From NCBI GenBank assembly GCA_963784425.1, contig CAWARM010000016.1, positions 1-64,000 on the forward strand: a DNA stretch of 64,000 bases, in the 5' to 3' direction. This document shows positions 34,954-45,857 of this stretch, one piece after another (the stretch's first letter is position 1; every line of letters begins with the position of its first letter). This DNA comes from SHZL01 sp963784425 (GTDB lineage: Bacteria; Pseudomonadota; Gammaproteobacteria; Xanthomonadales; SZUA-36). Under the pieces are notes generated by a model, which was given only the letters and a program-made list of their open reading frames with translations, ran no database searches and was not told the origin of the DNA. The position numbers were made by a program, and so were the translations under genes.

Positions 34954-36354
34954 TATGCCGGATTGGCAGGAGTGAAGGCTGCAACCCGCTGTTCAATGGC
35001 TTCAGCGACCGCAAGACAGCGCATTTCCTCGAAGGGCGCACCGATAACCTGCACCACCTGGGGCAGGCCGTCACGCATTCCCACCGGCACCACCGCTGAC
35101 GGCAAGCCCAGTGCGTTGATCGCCACCACCATGCGCATGTCCGCAATGGTGGAGGCAGTGCTCTCCGGTGTGGCGATATCATAATCAATCACTTGCGGGG
35201 GCCGTGTGCTCACCGGGGCTACGATCACGGAATAGCCCTGGAAAAACTTCAGCCAGTCGCGTAGTACCCTGCGGCGCTCTCCAAACGCGAGGTGGTATTG
35301 TTCTGGCGTCCAGTCAGGAACCGCCAGATGATAATGTGCAAACATGCGGGCCAATGACGGGCTGCAAAAACCGCTGACTGCAGGCTCGAGCCCGGTAAAC
35401 AATTCCCCCATCACAATCATTTTCCACACGCGTACCGCATCTGCGAGCGTCGGCGGTTCCGCTTGCTCTACGCCATACCCCGCCTCGACCAGCAAGCCTG
35501 CCGCACGTTCTACACCAGAGGCTACCTGCTGATCCACCCCTTGCCCCAGCGGGTCGATAATAAAGGCGATGGGCAAATCACGTCGATTGGGCTGCTCCCA
35601 GGGTGCTGGTACCCACCAGGGATCCCGCCAATCTGCAACAGCCATTGCCTGGAGCCCCAGTCGCACGTCTGCCACACGGCGGGCCATAAGGCCATCGGTA
35701 TTCATCAGCTGGATGCCGATTGAGGGTTCATGTTCTGTCGGGACGTAATCCGGAACTCGGCCCAGGGTGGGCCGAATGGAAGCGACGCCACAGGCCTGAG
35801 CCGGTTGACGCAGTGATCCTCCCAGGTCGGTGCCATGCGCCAGTGGTGTAATTCCGACTGCCACTGATGCTGCCGCTCCGCCGCTTGAACCACCTGCGGT
35901 TAACTGTGGGTTCCAGGGGTTTCGGGTGGGTCCAAATACTTCATTATTGGTTTCCCAACGACAGGAAAATTCGGGGGTGTTGGTGCGGCCAATAATCACT
36001 GCGCCGGCATTGAGCCAGTTTTGAACACAGGGGGAAGTTTCCCTGGCGATATTCTCTTTCAGGGCTGCCGAGCCATTCACCGTTGCCCATCCGGCCACAT
36101 CCACGTTGCCTTTGATTGTCACCGGGATGCCATGCAGGCAGCCCAGTCTTTCGCCCCGGGCTCGCGCCTTATCGGCCGCGTCCGCCGCCACAAGAGCGGC
36201 TTCTGCCCGGATTTCTGTCAGGGCGTTCACTTTGCCATTGGTCTCATCGGCGCGTTGCAGGCACGAAGCTCACTGCTTCCCGGCTACTGAACGCACCGGT
36301 CTGGATACCCTCAGCAAGGTCACACGCACTCAAACGCCATAAACTTTCGCTCAT
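34953..36354 (-). pseudogene. Amidase-signature-family amidase, one frameshift
   Basis: The real start is ATG 36354 (MSESLWRLSACDLAEG), with GGAG upstream. A one-base shift near 36263 breaks SSREAVS from LQRADETNGKVNALTEI, after which about 425 residues run uninterrupted. The Ser-cis-Ser-Lys triad is present: TIKGNVDVAGW (Lys), GGSSGGAAASVA (cis-Ser) and GTDLGGSLRQPA (nucleophile). It hydrolyses amides; the substrate is unknown. If the indel is a sequencing error the enzyme is complete; otherwise a start at GTG/ATG after the break would lose only the N-terminal helix. Confidence 0.85.
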
Positions 36355-36483
36355 ATCGTTCTCCAAAGCTGATCGAATACGCCGGAAGACTGGCACAAAG
36401 ATGGTGCATGATTTACTTTGCAATTAACAGTAGGGATACCTGGATACGGGTTGTCGTCGGCAAGGTGCCATTAAATTGCAGCT

Positions 36484-36993
36484 ATGAGTTTTTACTCTGC
36501 CCCCAAATATTGCTATCTTTATTTTGACCTGCCCGGAGGAAATTGTTATGGACTGGCGGAAAGCAATTTGGACCCGGAGGCACGGAGCTGGGTCGGTGCA
36601 ATCGGTATCATGCAACTCATGCCTTCCACCTTCAAGGAAGTGCAAAGCGCAAACCCCGAATTTACTGAACTCAATAGCCCTGAATGGAATATAGCGGCGG
36701 GCATCTACTACGACAGGCAACAGTGGAAAACCTGGAGCAAGAATGAATCCGCTCCTGATCGGCTGCGCTTCGTTATGGGAAGTTACAACGCGGGTCGTGG
36801 AACCATCAGCCGGGCCCAGAAGCAAGCCTTGGCCCTGAATCTCGATGGAACGCTCTGGCCATCCATTGAGCAGGCCGCTCCCAACGTGACCAAGTGGCGC
36901 CACGAAGAAACACTCCACTATGTGGACCGCATTGAAGAGTTTTATTCGGAACTATCGCAGACGGATGGGTTTGAGGGTTTTCTCGGGGAATGA
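36484..36993 (+). pseudogene. Decapitated lytic transglycosylase (SLT domain fragment)
   Basis: From LAESNLDPEARS to the stop, the sequence is an SLT/MltF-type catalytic domain: the catalytic Glu is in AESNLDP, followed by GIMQLMPSTFKE and MGSYNAGRGT. Signal peptide and upstream domain are missing. The frame instead starts within a single family A arm (36488-36512), which supplies the first ten residues. About 140 residues remain, so a secreted active enzyme is unlikely. It lies 130 bp from the divergent amidase start. Confidence 0.75.
36488..36512. repeat. Solo family A arm
   Basis: GTTTTTACTCTGCCCCCAAA matches the right arm of the element at 34928-34950 with one change (A to C). No partner arm is found within several hundred bases. 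It marks the truncated 5' end of the lytic transglycosylase. Confidence 0.75.
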
Positions 36994-37073
36994 ACGCATG
37001 CTATTCAATCTTGATGGACTACAACAAGGTATTGCCTGAGCAGGCGGCTACCCCGGCGAAGTCCACATCCGCT

Positions 37074-37768
37074 TTACTGGTCAACGACTAGCCGGTACCC
37101 GACACCCGTCTCGGTGATGAAATGTTTCGGTCGCACCGGATCGCGCTCCAGTTTGTCGCGCAGTTGCTTCATATAGATGCGCAGATAGTGTGTGTCTTTT
37201 GCATGGGTTGGGCCCCACACTTCCGTTAGCAACTGGCGCTGCGTAACCACCATGCCGAGGTGTTTGGCGAGATGGCCGATCAGGCGAAACTCGATCGGCG
37301 TCAGGTGCACTTCGGAGTCACCACGCAGTGCCCTGCGTGCTTCCAGGTCAACGCTTGCGTCTTCCAAGCAAGCACAGCCAAACCGGTGGGCGGGCGCGCG
37401 CTATGGCGCAGTGCAGCGCGCACCCGCGCGAGCAGTTCGCCGACGCCAAAGGGTTTGGTGATGTAGTCGTCTGCGCCGGCGTCGAGCGCCTCGATCTTGG
37501 CGCGCTCCTGCGAACGCGCCGACAGTACCAGCACGGGCATTCCCGACCATTGCCGGATCTGGCGGATCACTTCGACGCCGTCGAAATCCGGCAAGCCCAG
37601 GTCCATGATAACGAGATCAGGCTTGTGGGTGCTGGCGTCGATCGCACCGCGCCGAGCAGTAGAAGATTCGACCACCTTGTAGTCCTCGGCGCCGAGCGCG
37701 GAGCGCAGGAAGCGGCGAATCTCCGGTTCGTCCTCGACGATCAGGATGGTGGCGCGTGGCATCGTCAT
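37074..37768 (-). pseudogene. kdpE: KdpE-like OmpR-family response regulator, one frameshift
   Basis: From ATG 37768 the receiver domain is intact (ILIVEDEPEIRRFL, VIMDLGLPDFDG with the phospho-Asp, ITKPFGVGELLARV). Near 37372 a one-base shift interrupts the linker; the winged-helix domain resumes as LEDASVDLEARRALRGDSEV and ends at 37074 with TETGVGYRLVVDQ. Joined, about 230 residues is normal for KdpE. Its start overlaps the kdpD stop (ATGA). The kdpFABC pump is not here; the nearest potassium gene is kup, divergent beyond kdpD. Confidence 0.8.
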
Positions 37769-38839
37769 ACCGATTCTGCTGGCGCTGCGGGCGCTTTGCC
37801 GACCGGCAGAGTGAAGCGAAATGCGGCGCCGCCTCCGGATGGCCGTTCCGCCCATACGCGGCCGCCGTGCAGACTCGACCACCGCGCGGCAGATCGCCAG
37901 GCCCAGCCCGACGCCTGTACCCGCATGCTCGCCGCCGCCGCGATGAAATTTGGCGAATACCTGTTCCAGGTCGCGCTCTGCTATGCCGGGGCCGCGGTCT
38001 TCCACTGAAATCACCAACTCGTTGCCATGCTGCTTCGCGCTCACCCGCACCACCGTGCCTGCAGGCGTATGGCGCGCAGCGTTTTCCACCAGGTTGGCCA
38101 ATGCCTGTTCGATCAGGATCGAATCGGCACGCACCAGCGGCAAATCGGGCGGGATGTCGACCACCAGCAGATGGCTGGCCAGCCGTTCCTCCAGCCGCGC
38201 CAGTACCGACCCGGTGATCTCGGCGACCGAGGTCCAGTCACTCCGCAGTTCGATGAAACCCGTGTCAAGCCGCGTCATCTGCAATACCTTTGCAACCAGT
38301 TCAGACATGTCGCCCGCTTGGCGGTAGACGCTTTGCGCCAGCGCCTTTCTTTCCTCCGGCTTGAGCTTGTCACCCTCCTCGGCCAGGCTCGATGAGGCAC
38401 CGACTATCACGGCCAGCGGCGTGCGCAGGTCGTGCGAAATCGATGCCAGCAGCGTACTGCGCACCTGTTCGGTATTCGGCTGCAACGGTGAGCGATGTCT
38501 GCGCCTCGATATGGCGGCGTCCACGTTCCATCAGTCCGGAAATAATCAGCGCGACCGCCAGCATGATCGCGAAGGTAAACAGATACTGGATGTCGTGAAC
38601 GGTAAACTTGCCGGCAGGTGGCACAAACGTGACATCGAATGCGGCGACGCACAGAGCTGCACTGGCAATCGCCGCGCCGCGCGAAAAGCGCAGCGCAATC
38701 ACCACCAGCGCAAGCAAATAGACCATCGCTATGTTGACCACGTCGAAACGCGGCGCCATCGCCAGGCCAATGAGTGTGCACAACGCCACCGCCACCACAG
38801 CGCAGACATAGCCGAGCCAGGAATGAAGTACTTTTCCAT
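37765..38839 (-). pseudogene. kdpD: Short KdpD-like sensor kinase, about three frameshifts
   Basis: Pieces in three frames make up a DUF4118 membrane region (MVYLLALVVIALRFSRG, AAFDVTFVPPAGKFTVHD), a HisKA domain (LLASISHDLRTPLAVIVG) and an HATPase domain (NLVENAARHTPAGT, GVGLGLAICRAVVE, then LHGGRVWAERPSGGGAAF after the last shift). Shifts lie near 38825, 38490 and 37873. The KdpD sensor and Usp domains of classical KdpD are absent from the sequence upstream, so it is a short-type kinase. So many indels suggest either real decay or a low-quality stretch of assembly. Confidence 0.75.
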
Positions 38840-38956
38840 GGTGTTACTGTAGCGCAATAGCGCCGTAAAGAAGGCGTAAAAAAACAGCCTCAGCCACTTT
38901 GCAAGCGTCTTGCATAAGCCTAGTCTGCGCACCACTTTATCCAAGAGGTAACAAAC

Positions 38957-40886
38957 TTGACTACCGTTACATTGCCCGCATCCGGCTTCACAGCAAACCG
39001 CGCACGATACATCTGTCCCCGGACAATCGACTGCGGCGCTGACACTGCTTGCCCTCGGCATCGTGTACGGCGACATCGGCACCAGCCCATTGTACGCGGT
39101 CAAGGAAACGTTCAACCCGCAGCATGGCATTCCGCTTACAGCGGAGAACATCCTTGGTGGCCTGTCGTGCATTTTCTGGGCGCTGATGATCGTGGTGAGC
39201 CTCAAATACGTCGCGCTGGTACTGCGCGCCAACAACCGCGGCGAAGGCGGCATCATGGCGTTGCTGGCGTTGACCATCGCTTCAATCGGCGAGCGGCCAC
39301 GCTTGCGCGCTACGCTGCTGATCATCGGGGTATTCGGCGCCGCATTGTTTTATGGCGACGCCGTGTTGACGCCAGCGATTTCGGTACTGTCCGCGATCGA
39401 AGGACTGGAGGTTGGCACCGCCGCTTTCAAGCCCTACATCGTGCCGCTTTCCACCGGCATTTTGATCGGCCTGTTCCTGATCCAGAAGCAAGGCACGGGT
39501 GTGGTCGGCATGCTATTCGGGCCGGTGTGCGCGCTGTGGTTTACATCCCTGGCCACATGCGGCCTATGGAACATCAGCAAGAACCCCGCGATTCTTGCAG
39601 CTCTCAATCCGTTACGGGCGCTGCACTTCGTCACAGCGCACGGGGCCGCATCCTTCGTGGTGCTGGGATCGGTGCTGCTGGCCATTACGGGCGCCGAGGC
39701 GCTGTACGCTGACATGGGGCATTTCGGCAAGCGCGCCATCCGCATCGCCTGGTTCAGCCTGGTCGCACCCGCGCTGGTTCTGAACTATTTTGGCCAGGGT
39801 GCGCTGCTTATGAGCGACGCCAGCACACTGGAAAACCCTTTCTACCACGCCTTCCCGCAGTGGGCACTGTACCCGATGGTCGCGCTCGCCACGGCCGCAA
39901 CGGTGATCGCCTCGCAAGCTACCATCTCGGGTGCGTACTCGATCACCCAGCAGGCGATCCAGCTGGGTTACCTGCCGCGCATGTCGATCGTACATACCTC
40001 CCACAGGACCATGGGGCAGATCTATGTGCCGGTGATCAACTGGATATTGCTTGCCGCCGTGGCAGCGGCAGTCATTGGGTTCGGCTCGTCCAGCCAGCTC
40101 GCTTCGGCCTATGGTGTGGCGGTGATGGGCACGATGCTGGTCACCACCCTGCTCACTTTTTTCGTGATTCGCTACGGCTGGGGTTACCCATTCTGGGTAT
40201 GCGTGCTGGCAACCGGCTTCTTCGCCCTCATCGACACGACGTTTTTCGCCTCCGCCCTGTTCAAGGTTTTCGACGGCGGTTGGTTTCCGCTGTTGCTCGG
40301 CGCCCTGATCTTTGGCCTCATGTTCACGTGGCGGAGTGGTCGCACGCGGTTGCTCGAACAACTGCGCGCTTCATCCATCCCACTGGCGCCGTTTCTCGTC
40401 TCGCTGTTTAGCTCACCGCCACAGCGCGTACCTGGCACCGCGGTGTTCCTCACCTCGACGCCGAATGTGACACCACACGCCATGCTCCACAGCCTCAAAC
40501 ATTACAAGACACTGCATGAGCGTAATGTTTTCTTGACGGTGGCCTTCCTCGACGTGCCCTGGGTTGCATTCGAGGGCAGGGTGGCATGCGAACAGCTCGG
40601 CCACGACTGCTGGCGGGTGACGGTGCGCTACGGGTTCATGAACAGCCCCGACATCGGCGCGGCGCTCGAACTCTGCGGCCCGGCCGGATTGCAGCTTGAA
40701 CCCATGGACGTATCCTACTTCCTCTCGCGCGAAAAGATCGTGCCGTCCGGAAACCACAAGGGCCTGGCCGCGCAGTGGCGCGATCGCGTATTCGCATTGA
40801 TGGCGCGGAATGCCGGCAGCGTCACTGACTTTTTCAACATCCCGTCCAACCGGGTGGTCGAGCTCGGATCGCGGGTGGAGATCTGA
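38957..40886 (+). CDS. kup: Kup-type potassium transporter
   Basis: Over 600 residues. The start ALTLLALGIVYGDIGTSPLYAVKE, 12 membrane helices and the long C-terminal cytoplasmic domain are typical of Kup/HAK K+:H+ symporters. The in-frame 5' end has no start codon before GTG 39063. The likely start is TTG 38957 (TTVTLPAS), one base out of frame, with the shift near 38983. This follows the pattern of indels in this area. It is divergent from kdpD, so the KdpDE pair may regulate it. Confidence 0.88.
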
Positions 40887-40929
40887 GAAAATCGTTCTTA
40901 GGAGGAAATCATCCGGGGGGCAATCCCGG

Positions 40930-41628
40930 TCAATTGGCCGTTTTCAGATAGCCACTGTTCTGCACCACCACCGTCAGGTTCTTCGCCGGTGCATCCAGCG
41001 TGGACTCAGAAGCGTATACCGTGCCATCGGGCAGTGTGGACATGATCACGCCCAGGTTGACCGCATCCGAGGGATCATCCAGGTAGGAAGCCACGCTCAG
41101 GCCCTTCATCTGGTTGTTGGCCAGGTTAATACTCACGTCGAGGCTGTCACCGGGTTTCTCGTAGTTCGCAAACGCCAGCTTCACTTCTGCGCCTGAGCCT
41201 GCAAGCTGCAGTGTAACGTCACCGGCATCCTTGACCGCTTGTATTTTCGCCGGATCCGGCGGTACATACGATTTAACCAGTGCGACCGCACTCTGCATGT
41301 AGCTGGTCAGTTCTTCTTTTTTGTTGGCCGCGATGCGTCCACGCAGTCCCGGAGGTGGTGCAGCCTGCGGAGAGGCGCTGACTTCCACTTTTTGCAACAC
41401 GCCATCCACGCCGTAGTAGCAGCGCTTTTGCACGCTGGATTTCACTTCACCGTTAAGGCTGATATTGGTGGTTTCAATCCACTGGTAATGACGCAGCGAG
41501 ACCTGGCTGGCTGCCAGGTTCGCTTTGAGTGCATCGACCCGCTCCGCAGCCCCTGGTTGCTGGGCCTGTGCCGCAGCGCAAAGCAAAATGAGCAGAATGG
41601 AAAGACTGGCGAACCGTTGTGTATTCAC
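40930..41628 (-). CDS. Exported protein of unknown function
   Basis: About 232 residues from GTG 41628, with GGGAGAA 8-10 bp upstream; it is convergent with kup. A signal peptide ends near CAAAQAQ. The mature protein has IETTNISLNGEVKSSVQKRC and a C-terminal region LDVSINLANNQMKGLSVASYLD that may be beta-sandwich. I do not recognise the family; similar proteins are annotated only as hypothetical. A palindromic element lies directly upstream. Confidence 0.65.
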   Translation of the reverse strand: MNTQRFASLSILLILLCAAAQAQQPGAAERVDALKANLAASQVSLRHYQWIETTNISLNGEVKSSVQKRCYYGVDGVLQKVEVSASPQAAPPPGLRGRIAANKKEELTSYMQSAVALVKSYVPPDPAKIQAVKDAGDVTLQLAGSGAEVKLAFANYEKPGDSLDVSINLANNQMKGLSVASYLDDPSDAVNLGVIMSTLPDGTVYASESTLDAPAKNLTVVVQNSGYLKTAN

Positions 41629-41653
41629 TGGGTGATTCTCCCTTCGGAGCAAT

Positions 41654-41709
41654 GGGGGTCAGAGTAAAGTGCCGGAGTACCTGCTTTGGCACTTTACTCT
41701 GACCCCAAT
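41654..41709. repeat. Family A palindromic element (copy 4)
   Basis: Arms 41655-41673 and 41688-41706 carry the core and a shared inner extension AAGTGCC/GGCACTT, with a 14-base loop. It sits between two minus-strand genes, 25 bp after the metalloprotease stop. Confidence 0.88.
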
Positions 41710-41733
41710 CCTTTGGGAACCCCTGGCTATGCG

Positions 41734-44303
41734 CTATGGTTTCAGATACAGGTGATCAACAAACACCGTGTTCCTTTCCCGGTGTCCGGCCACGCGGTTG
41801 GTATCGATGACGCGCACAATGATGGTTCCGCTCTGTGCGCCCGGTATGGCAAACGATTGTATGTTCCCGGTGCTGGTTAAACTCACAGTGAAGGCCGTCG
41901 TCCAGCTGCCGCCGCCGTTGAGGGAATACTGGAAATTAAAGGTATCCCCGTCGGTTGAGCCGCTGCTCCAGGCATTGGCATAAAGGGTCACGACCTGGCT
42001 GGAGCTCAGGGTGAAATTCCAGCGATGCTCCAGGTAGGAGTAGCGCGAGCTGGTCTTGCCAGAAGAATCACGCTCAGTGATCGATTCGAGGGTGCCGTCG
42101 TCGGTTTGCGTATTGGTAAACGTGCCGTTTACCGTTCCTGCTACCAGGGTTTGACCGGTCGCGACGATCGGCGCGGGCGGTGGCGGCGCCTGGGTGGTGG
42201 CGCTGAGGGACGGAGCGGGGCTGGTCTGGTTCCCGCCACATCCCGGGCAATCACGTTAAACGTGTATGAAGTGCTCGCTGCCAGGCCACTGGCGGTGTAG
42301 CTGTTGGACGACCGCCAACCGCTGTTGACGCAACCGCTGCCGCCGGCCAGGCACTGGAAGTTGTATTGCACCGAGCTCACTGCGTCCGTTGCCACCGTTG
42401 CGGTCATGGCGATCGAAGATGAACTGGTCGCTGCTGGTGGGCTGGCCCAGGTCAGCGGGTTTGGATTTGGTGGGGTGACATCGTTTGCTGGCGGTTGCGT
42501 GGTGGCGCTGCTCGATGGTGCGGCGCTGGTCTGGTTACCCGCCACGTCTCGTGCAATCACGTTGAACGTATACAAAGTGCTGGCCGCCAGGCCATTTGCG
42601 GTGTAGCTGTTGGATGATTGCCAGCCGCTATTTACGCAGCCGCTGCCGCCAGCCAGGCACTGGAAGTTGTACTGCACCGAGCTGACTGCGTCCGTTGCCA
42701 CCGTTGCGGTCATGGTGATCGCAGAAGAACTGATTGCGGCCGGCAGGACTGCCCAGGTCATAGGATTCGGTGTCGGGGCCGTGCCGTCGGTTGCACCGGA
42801 TACCACGCTGCCATTGATAAAGTACTCCCCGAGACTGGCGTAGTCGGAATAGCCGGTTGTCAGGTCGCCGGTGCCTTCACCGGAGATCAGTAAATGATAG
42901 GTGCCGGCGCCTACCGTGGCGCTGACCGAGGCCTTGGTATCGGTTGCCGGATCGTTGGAGCTTACGAGTGATCCGGCCGCATTGCGCAACTCGACTCTGA
43001 TGTCCAGGTTGGCTCCGCGACGCGTGGTTGCGCGGTAAAAAGCATCCCATGCGGGTGTAACGGTCAGGCTGAGCGGGCCTGCTCCCGCCACGAAGGTGAA
43101 CACGTCCACGTCGGTTCGGGAATTGATCACACCCTTGTTCTCCGGCAGCAGGTTGTGTGGATCGAGTTCGGGATTGGACGACACGATCGAGCCGGTCGCT
43201 CCGATCAGCAATGCCGTGCCCGATCCTATGGCATTGCCGTGGTCGTCCGTTTTGAGTCCGAGTTTGCCCTGGATGATGGCCAGATCGTCCTGCGTTTGGT
43301 TGGCATCCGGGTATTCGCCCTTGCTCCACTCGGTTACGTTGTTGTAATAGCCATTGCCCATAATGGGTGCCCATGACACCAGCCCACTACCGTGTCCCGC
43401 GTAATAAGTCGTCGGAGAAGTTCCGCCCAGGCCATCGTGTGACAGGCCCAGGTTGTGACCAAATTCGTGTGAAGAAGCCTCGGCGATGTAGGTCTCTACG
43501 CCGGGGCCCAGGTGGTTGTAATAGACCAGGGCTGGAGAATAGTACGTATGGTAGTTGGCCATGCCAAACACATTGACATAAGCCACGCCGCCGGCACCCT
43601 GGCTGGGCATGGCCTTGCCGGTGGCATCGATGTCCGTGGTTACCAGGATACGCCCGGTAGTTGAATTGAAACTGGCCGGTTGCTCTGTGGTGACGTCGAT
43701 ATTGAAAGGCGCCAGGTCTTCAGCAACGCGGTGCCAGATATCGATGATGCGACCCCGTTCGGTGTCGCTGAAGTTCGCGGGATTGCCATCGATGTCGTAA
43801 GGCACACCTGAAAAAGTGCCCGAGCCCCAGGCAGTATTGGTGAACACATGCCCGTCAAAATCTATGAACACCTTGTTGGGTGAGCCTGGCCGGCTGTGCA
43901 GTATGAATGCATCTGCCAGCACTGCGGCTGAAGCTGCTTCTGTTGTCGGGGTGGTGGCAGCCTGCTGTTGCAGCGTAGGGTCAGGCAACAAAGTGTCGTC
44001 AAAATATACGCCACCTTGGTCATCCACCTTTAAAACTTCCAGATCCGTGCCGGTGAAGGAAATATCCTGCAGCCATTTCAGTGCATTGGCGCTGGCCGCA
44101 GGGGACAAGCTTTCCAGGCTGCGTTTCAATTGCCCGGGTGGCAGGTCACTGATTTTAACCGGTTTCCCCCCTCCGAACTGCCGCGAGGCGATCCCCTGGG
44201 CGGATTGCGCAAAGGCGCTGCTGGCAAGAAAAACCAGACAAATCAGCGACAAAGGCAGAAGAATTGGCGCAAAAAAACGCGAAGTGAAGGTGTGCATATC
44301 CAT
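41734..44303 (-). pseudogene. Secreted zinc metalloprotease with repeated C-terminal domains, one frameshift
   Basis: From ATG 44303 a signal peptide (LPLSLICLVFLASSAFAQ) precedes a propeptide and a metzincin-like catalytic domain with HEFGHNLGLSHDG near residue 277 and the downstream Met in APIMGNGYY. A PPC-like beta domain follows, then two fibronectin-like repeats of 102 residues that are nearly identical, and a final jelly-roll-like domain (FNFQYSLNGGGSWTTAF). A missing base near 42235 shifts the frame in the second repeat (DVAG, then NQTSPAPSLSATTQ). Joined it has about 857 residues. Gluzincin- and gametolysin-like families differ in detail; the metalloprotease class is clear. Confidence 0.82.
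42240..42770 (-). repeat. 306-bp in-gene tandem repeat
   Basis: Two copies of a 306-bp unit (102 residues, with the shared line QYNFQCLAGGSGCVNSGW) lie head to tail in the metalloprotease gene. GGTGTAGCTGTTGG, for example, is at 42293 and again at 42599. The high nucleotide identity implies recent duplication or gene conversion. Confidence 0.85.
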
Positions 44304-44456
44304 TGCTCCAGCGCGTACTATGCAGCCGCGCGTTACGACGGAGTTTCCGCTCCATCGGTGGTCATCCCTGTACCGTAGCAATAGACTGCACGTCTTTTTG
44401 CCCTAGAGCAAGTTTTTCGTACGATTTTGTTGCGAGTGCAGGCGGCCGGATTGAGC

Positions 44457-45680
44457 CTACCCCGGTTTGACCCCCTGTAAAAAACAACCGTACTCCTTGA
44501 TCTCTTCAAGCCGGCAGCTCCAGTACAACTCGCCGTTATACACTGTCATGTCGGGGCAGCCATCACACATGCTCGTACGCCCGTCGGGCAATACGTCAAT
44601 AGGCTGAATAATCATGAATGACTGCAAGTGGACCCGGTCAAACAGGGAGGATGGATTTTTCAGCAGGTTTACCAGGTAATGTTTGGCAATGGCGCGTATA
44701 CGCTGATCTATCAGTGAGAAAAAGGACATGGTCAGGCGACCCATGCGATTGCTCTTGGGTGACAAGTAGCTCAGCCAGGTACCTTTGAAGAAATGATGGC
44801 CGACCTGAACGGCCTCCATAAACCTGGGCCCCACGTAACCGAATCCACGTTTCTTGCTGGCGAATCGTGAAGCCAACAGCCACTTGGTGGCATTGGGATC
44901 CTGATCGCCGTTCAGATACGCGCAGGGTTGATAGTCCGGGTCCAGCTCACGAATCTTGGCAACCACCTGGTGCGCCTTTAACAACTTATCGCCTCCCCAT
45001 TCAGGCCGTTGATACGTTTTTCTGATATCAACCGGCTGGCCGTTTGCGTGGACTGCAAAATCCCCTGCCAGTTCGGGTGTTCTGAACAGGATGAACACCA
45101 TGGTGTGAACCAGGTCAGGGTATTGCTCAGCCCAGGCCATGGTGTCCTTCACTTGATCCAGCGTATCGATGGACACGGTTTGGTTGAAGGAGCAGGACAG
45201 CCCTCCTTCTTCATCAAGCATTTTTGCGAACTTCAGGCGCAATGCGTTGTGCTCTTTCTCGGTGCTGGCTTTTGAATCGGCCCGGACCTGCGATGTATCA
45301 ATGTGAAAGGTAAAACCGTAAGCACCGGCATCTTTCAGCTTTTTCAACAGCTTTTTACCCAGGCCCAGCCCGTTGGTATTGATGATGGGCTTCCAGCCGG
45401 CGTCCTTCACCATTTTTACAATTTCAACAATCTGCGGGTGCACCAGAGGATCACCACCGGCAAGGCTCATGCAATCGCTTTTGCGACGCCGTTTGAACAC
45501 GGCCAGTTCTTCGGCAATCTGCGCCAGGGACTTGTGGTTTTTAATGTGTGGCCGGTAACAGCCTTTACATTCCAGATTGCAGTCATCGGTCACTTCCAGC
45601 CAGGAAATGGCGTTGTCTGTCAGGGACCAGGGCAGGCGGTAATAGTCTCTGGGGGTCAGTTCGGCAGCGGTGTTCATCAT
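44457..45680 (-). CDS. Radical SAM enzyme with C-terminal Cys cluster
   Basis: About 407 residues from ATG 45680. The [4Fe-4S]-SAM site is CNLECKGC near residue 38 (CxxxCxxC), with the GGDPLVHPQIVEIV motif. Near the end, CDGCPDMTVYNGELYWSC and a last EYGCFLQG form a SPASM-like auxiliary cluster site. Such enzymes modify peptides or small molecules; no peptide precursor is apparent nearby. A perfect FNR box lies 51 bp upstream, so expression is probably induced when oxygen is low, which suits an oxygen-labile enzyme. Confidence 0.87.
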   Translation of the reverse strand: MMNTAAELTPRDYYRLPWSLTDNAISWLEVTDDCNLECKGCYRPHIKNHKSLAQIAEELAVFKRRRKSDCMSLAGGDPLVHPQIVEIVKMVKDAGWKPIINTNGLGLGKKLLKKLKDAGAYGFTFHIDTSQVRADSKASTEKEHNALRLKFAKMLDEEGGLSCSFNQTVSIDTLDQVKDTMAWAEQYPDLVHTMVFILFRTPELAGDFAVHANGQPVDIRKTYQRPEWGGDKLLKAHQVVAKIRELDPDYQPCAYLNGDQDPNATKWLLASRFASKKRGFGYVGPRFMEAVQVGHHFFKGTWLSYLSPKSNRMGRLTMSFFSLIDQRIRAIAKHYLVNLLKNPSSLFDRVHLQSFMIIQPIDVLPDGRTSMCDGCPDMTVYNGELYWSCRLEEIKEYGCFLQGVKPG

Positions 45681-45730
45681 GTAAAACCCCGGCAAAAGGG
45701 TACTTTTAGCGTCAAATTCACAGTCCCGCC

Positions 45731-45744
45731 TTGATGTGCATCAA
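45731..45744. promoter_or_regulatory. Perfect FNR box upstream of the radical SAM gene
   Basis: TTGATGTGCATCAA fully matches the FNR/ANR consensus TTGAT-N4-ATCAA. Its centre is about 32 bp upstream of a TAAAAG sequence (45708-45703 on the minus strand) that can serve as the -10 element, the geometry of a class II FNR-activated promoter. The start codon is 51 bp from the box. Confidence 0.75.
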
Positions 45745-45857
45745 TGGAACTGAGGAAACCGTGGCTAATAACCATTGGGGGCATCCATGGTCATCGACCG
45801 GATCGTGCGAGCCGGGATCCGGCTGACAGAGACAGGTGATGATCCTTCTGAGCTGTC

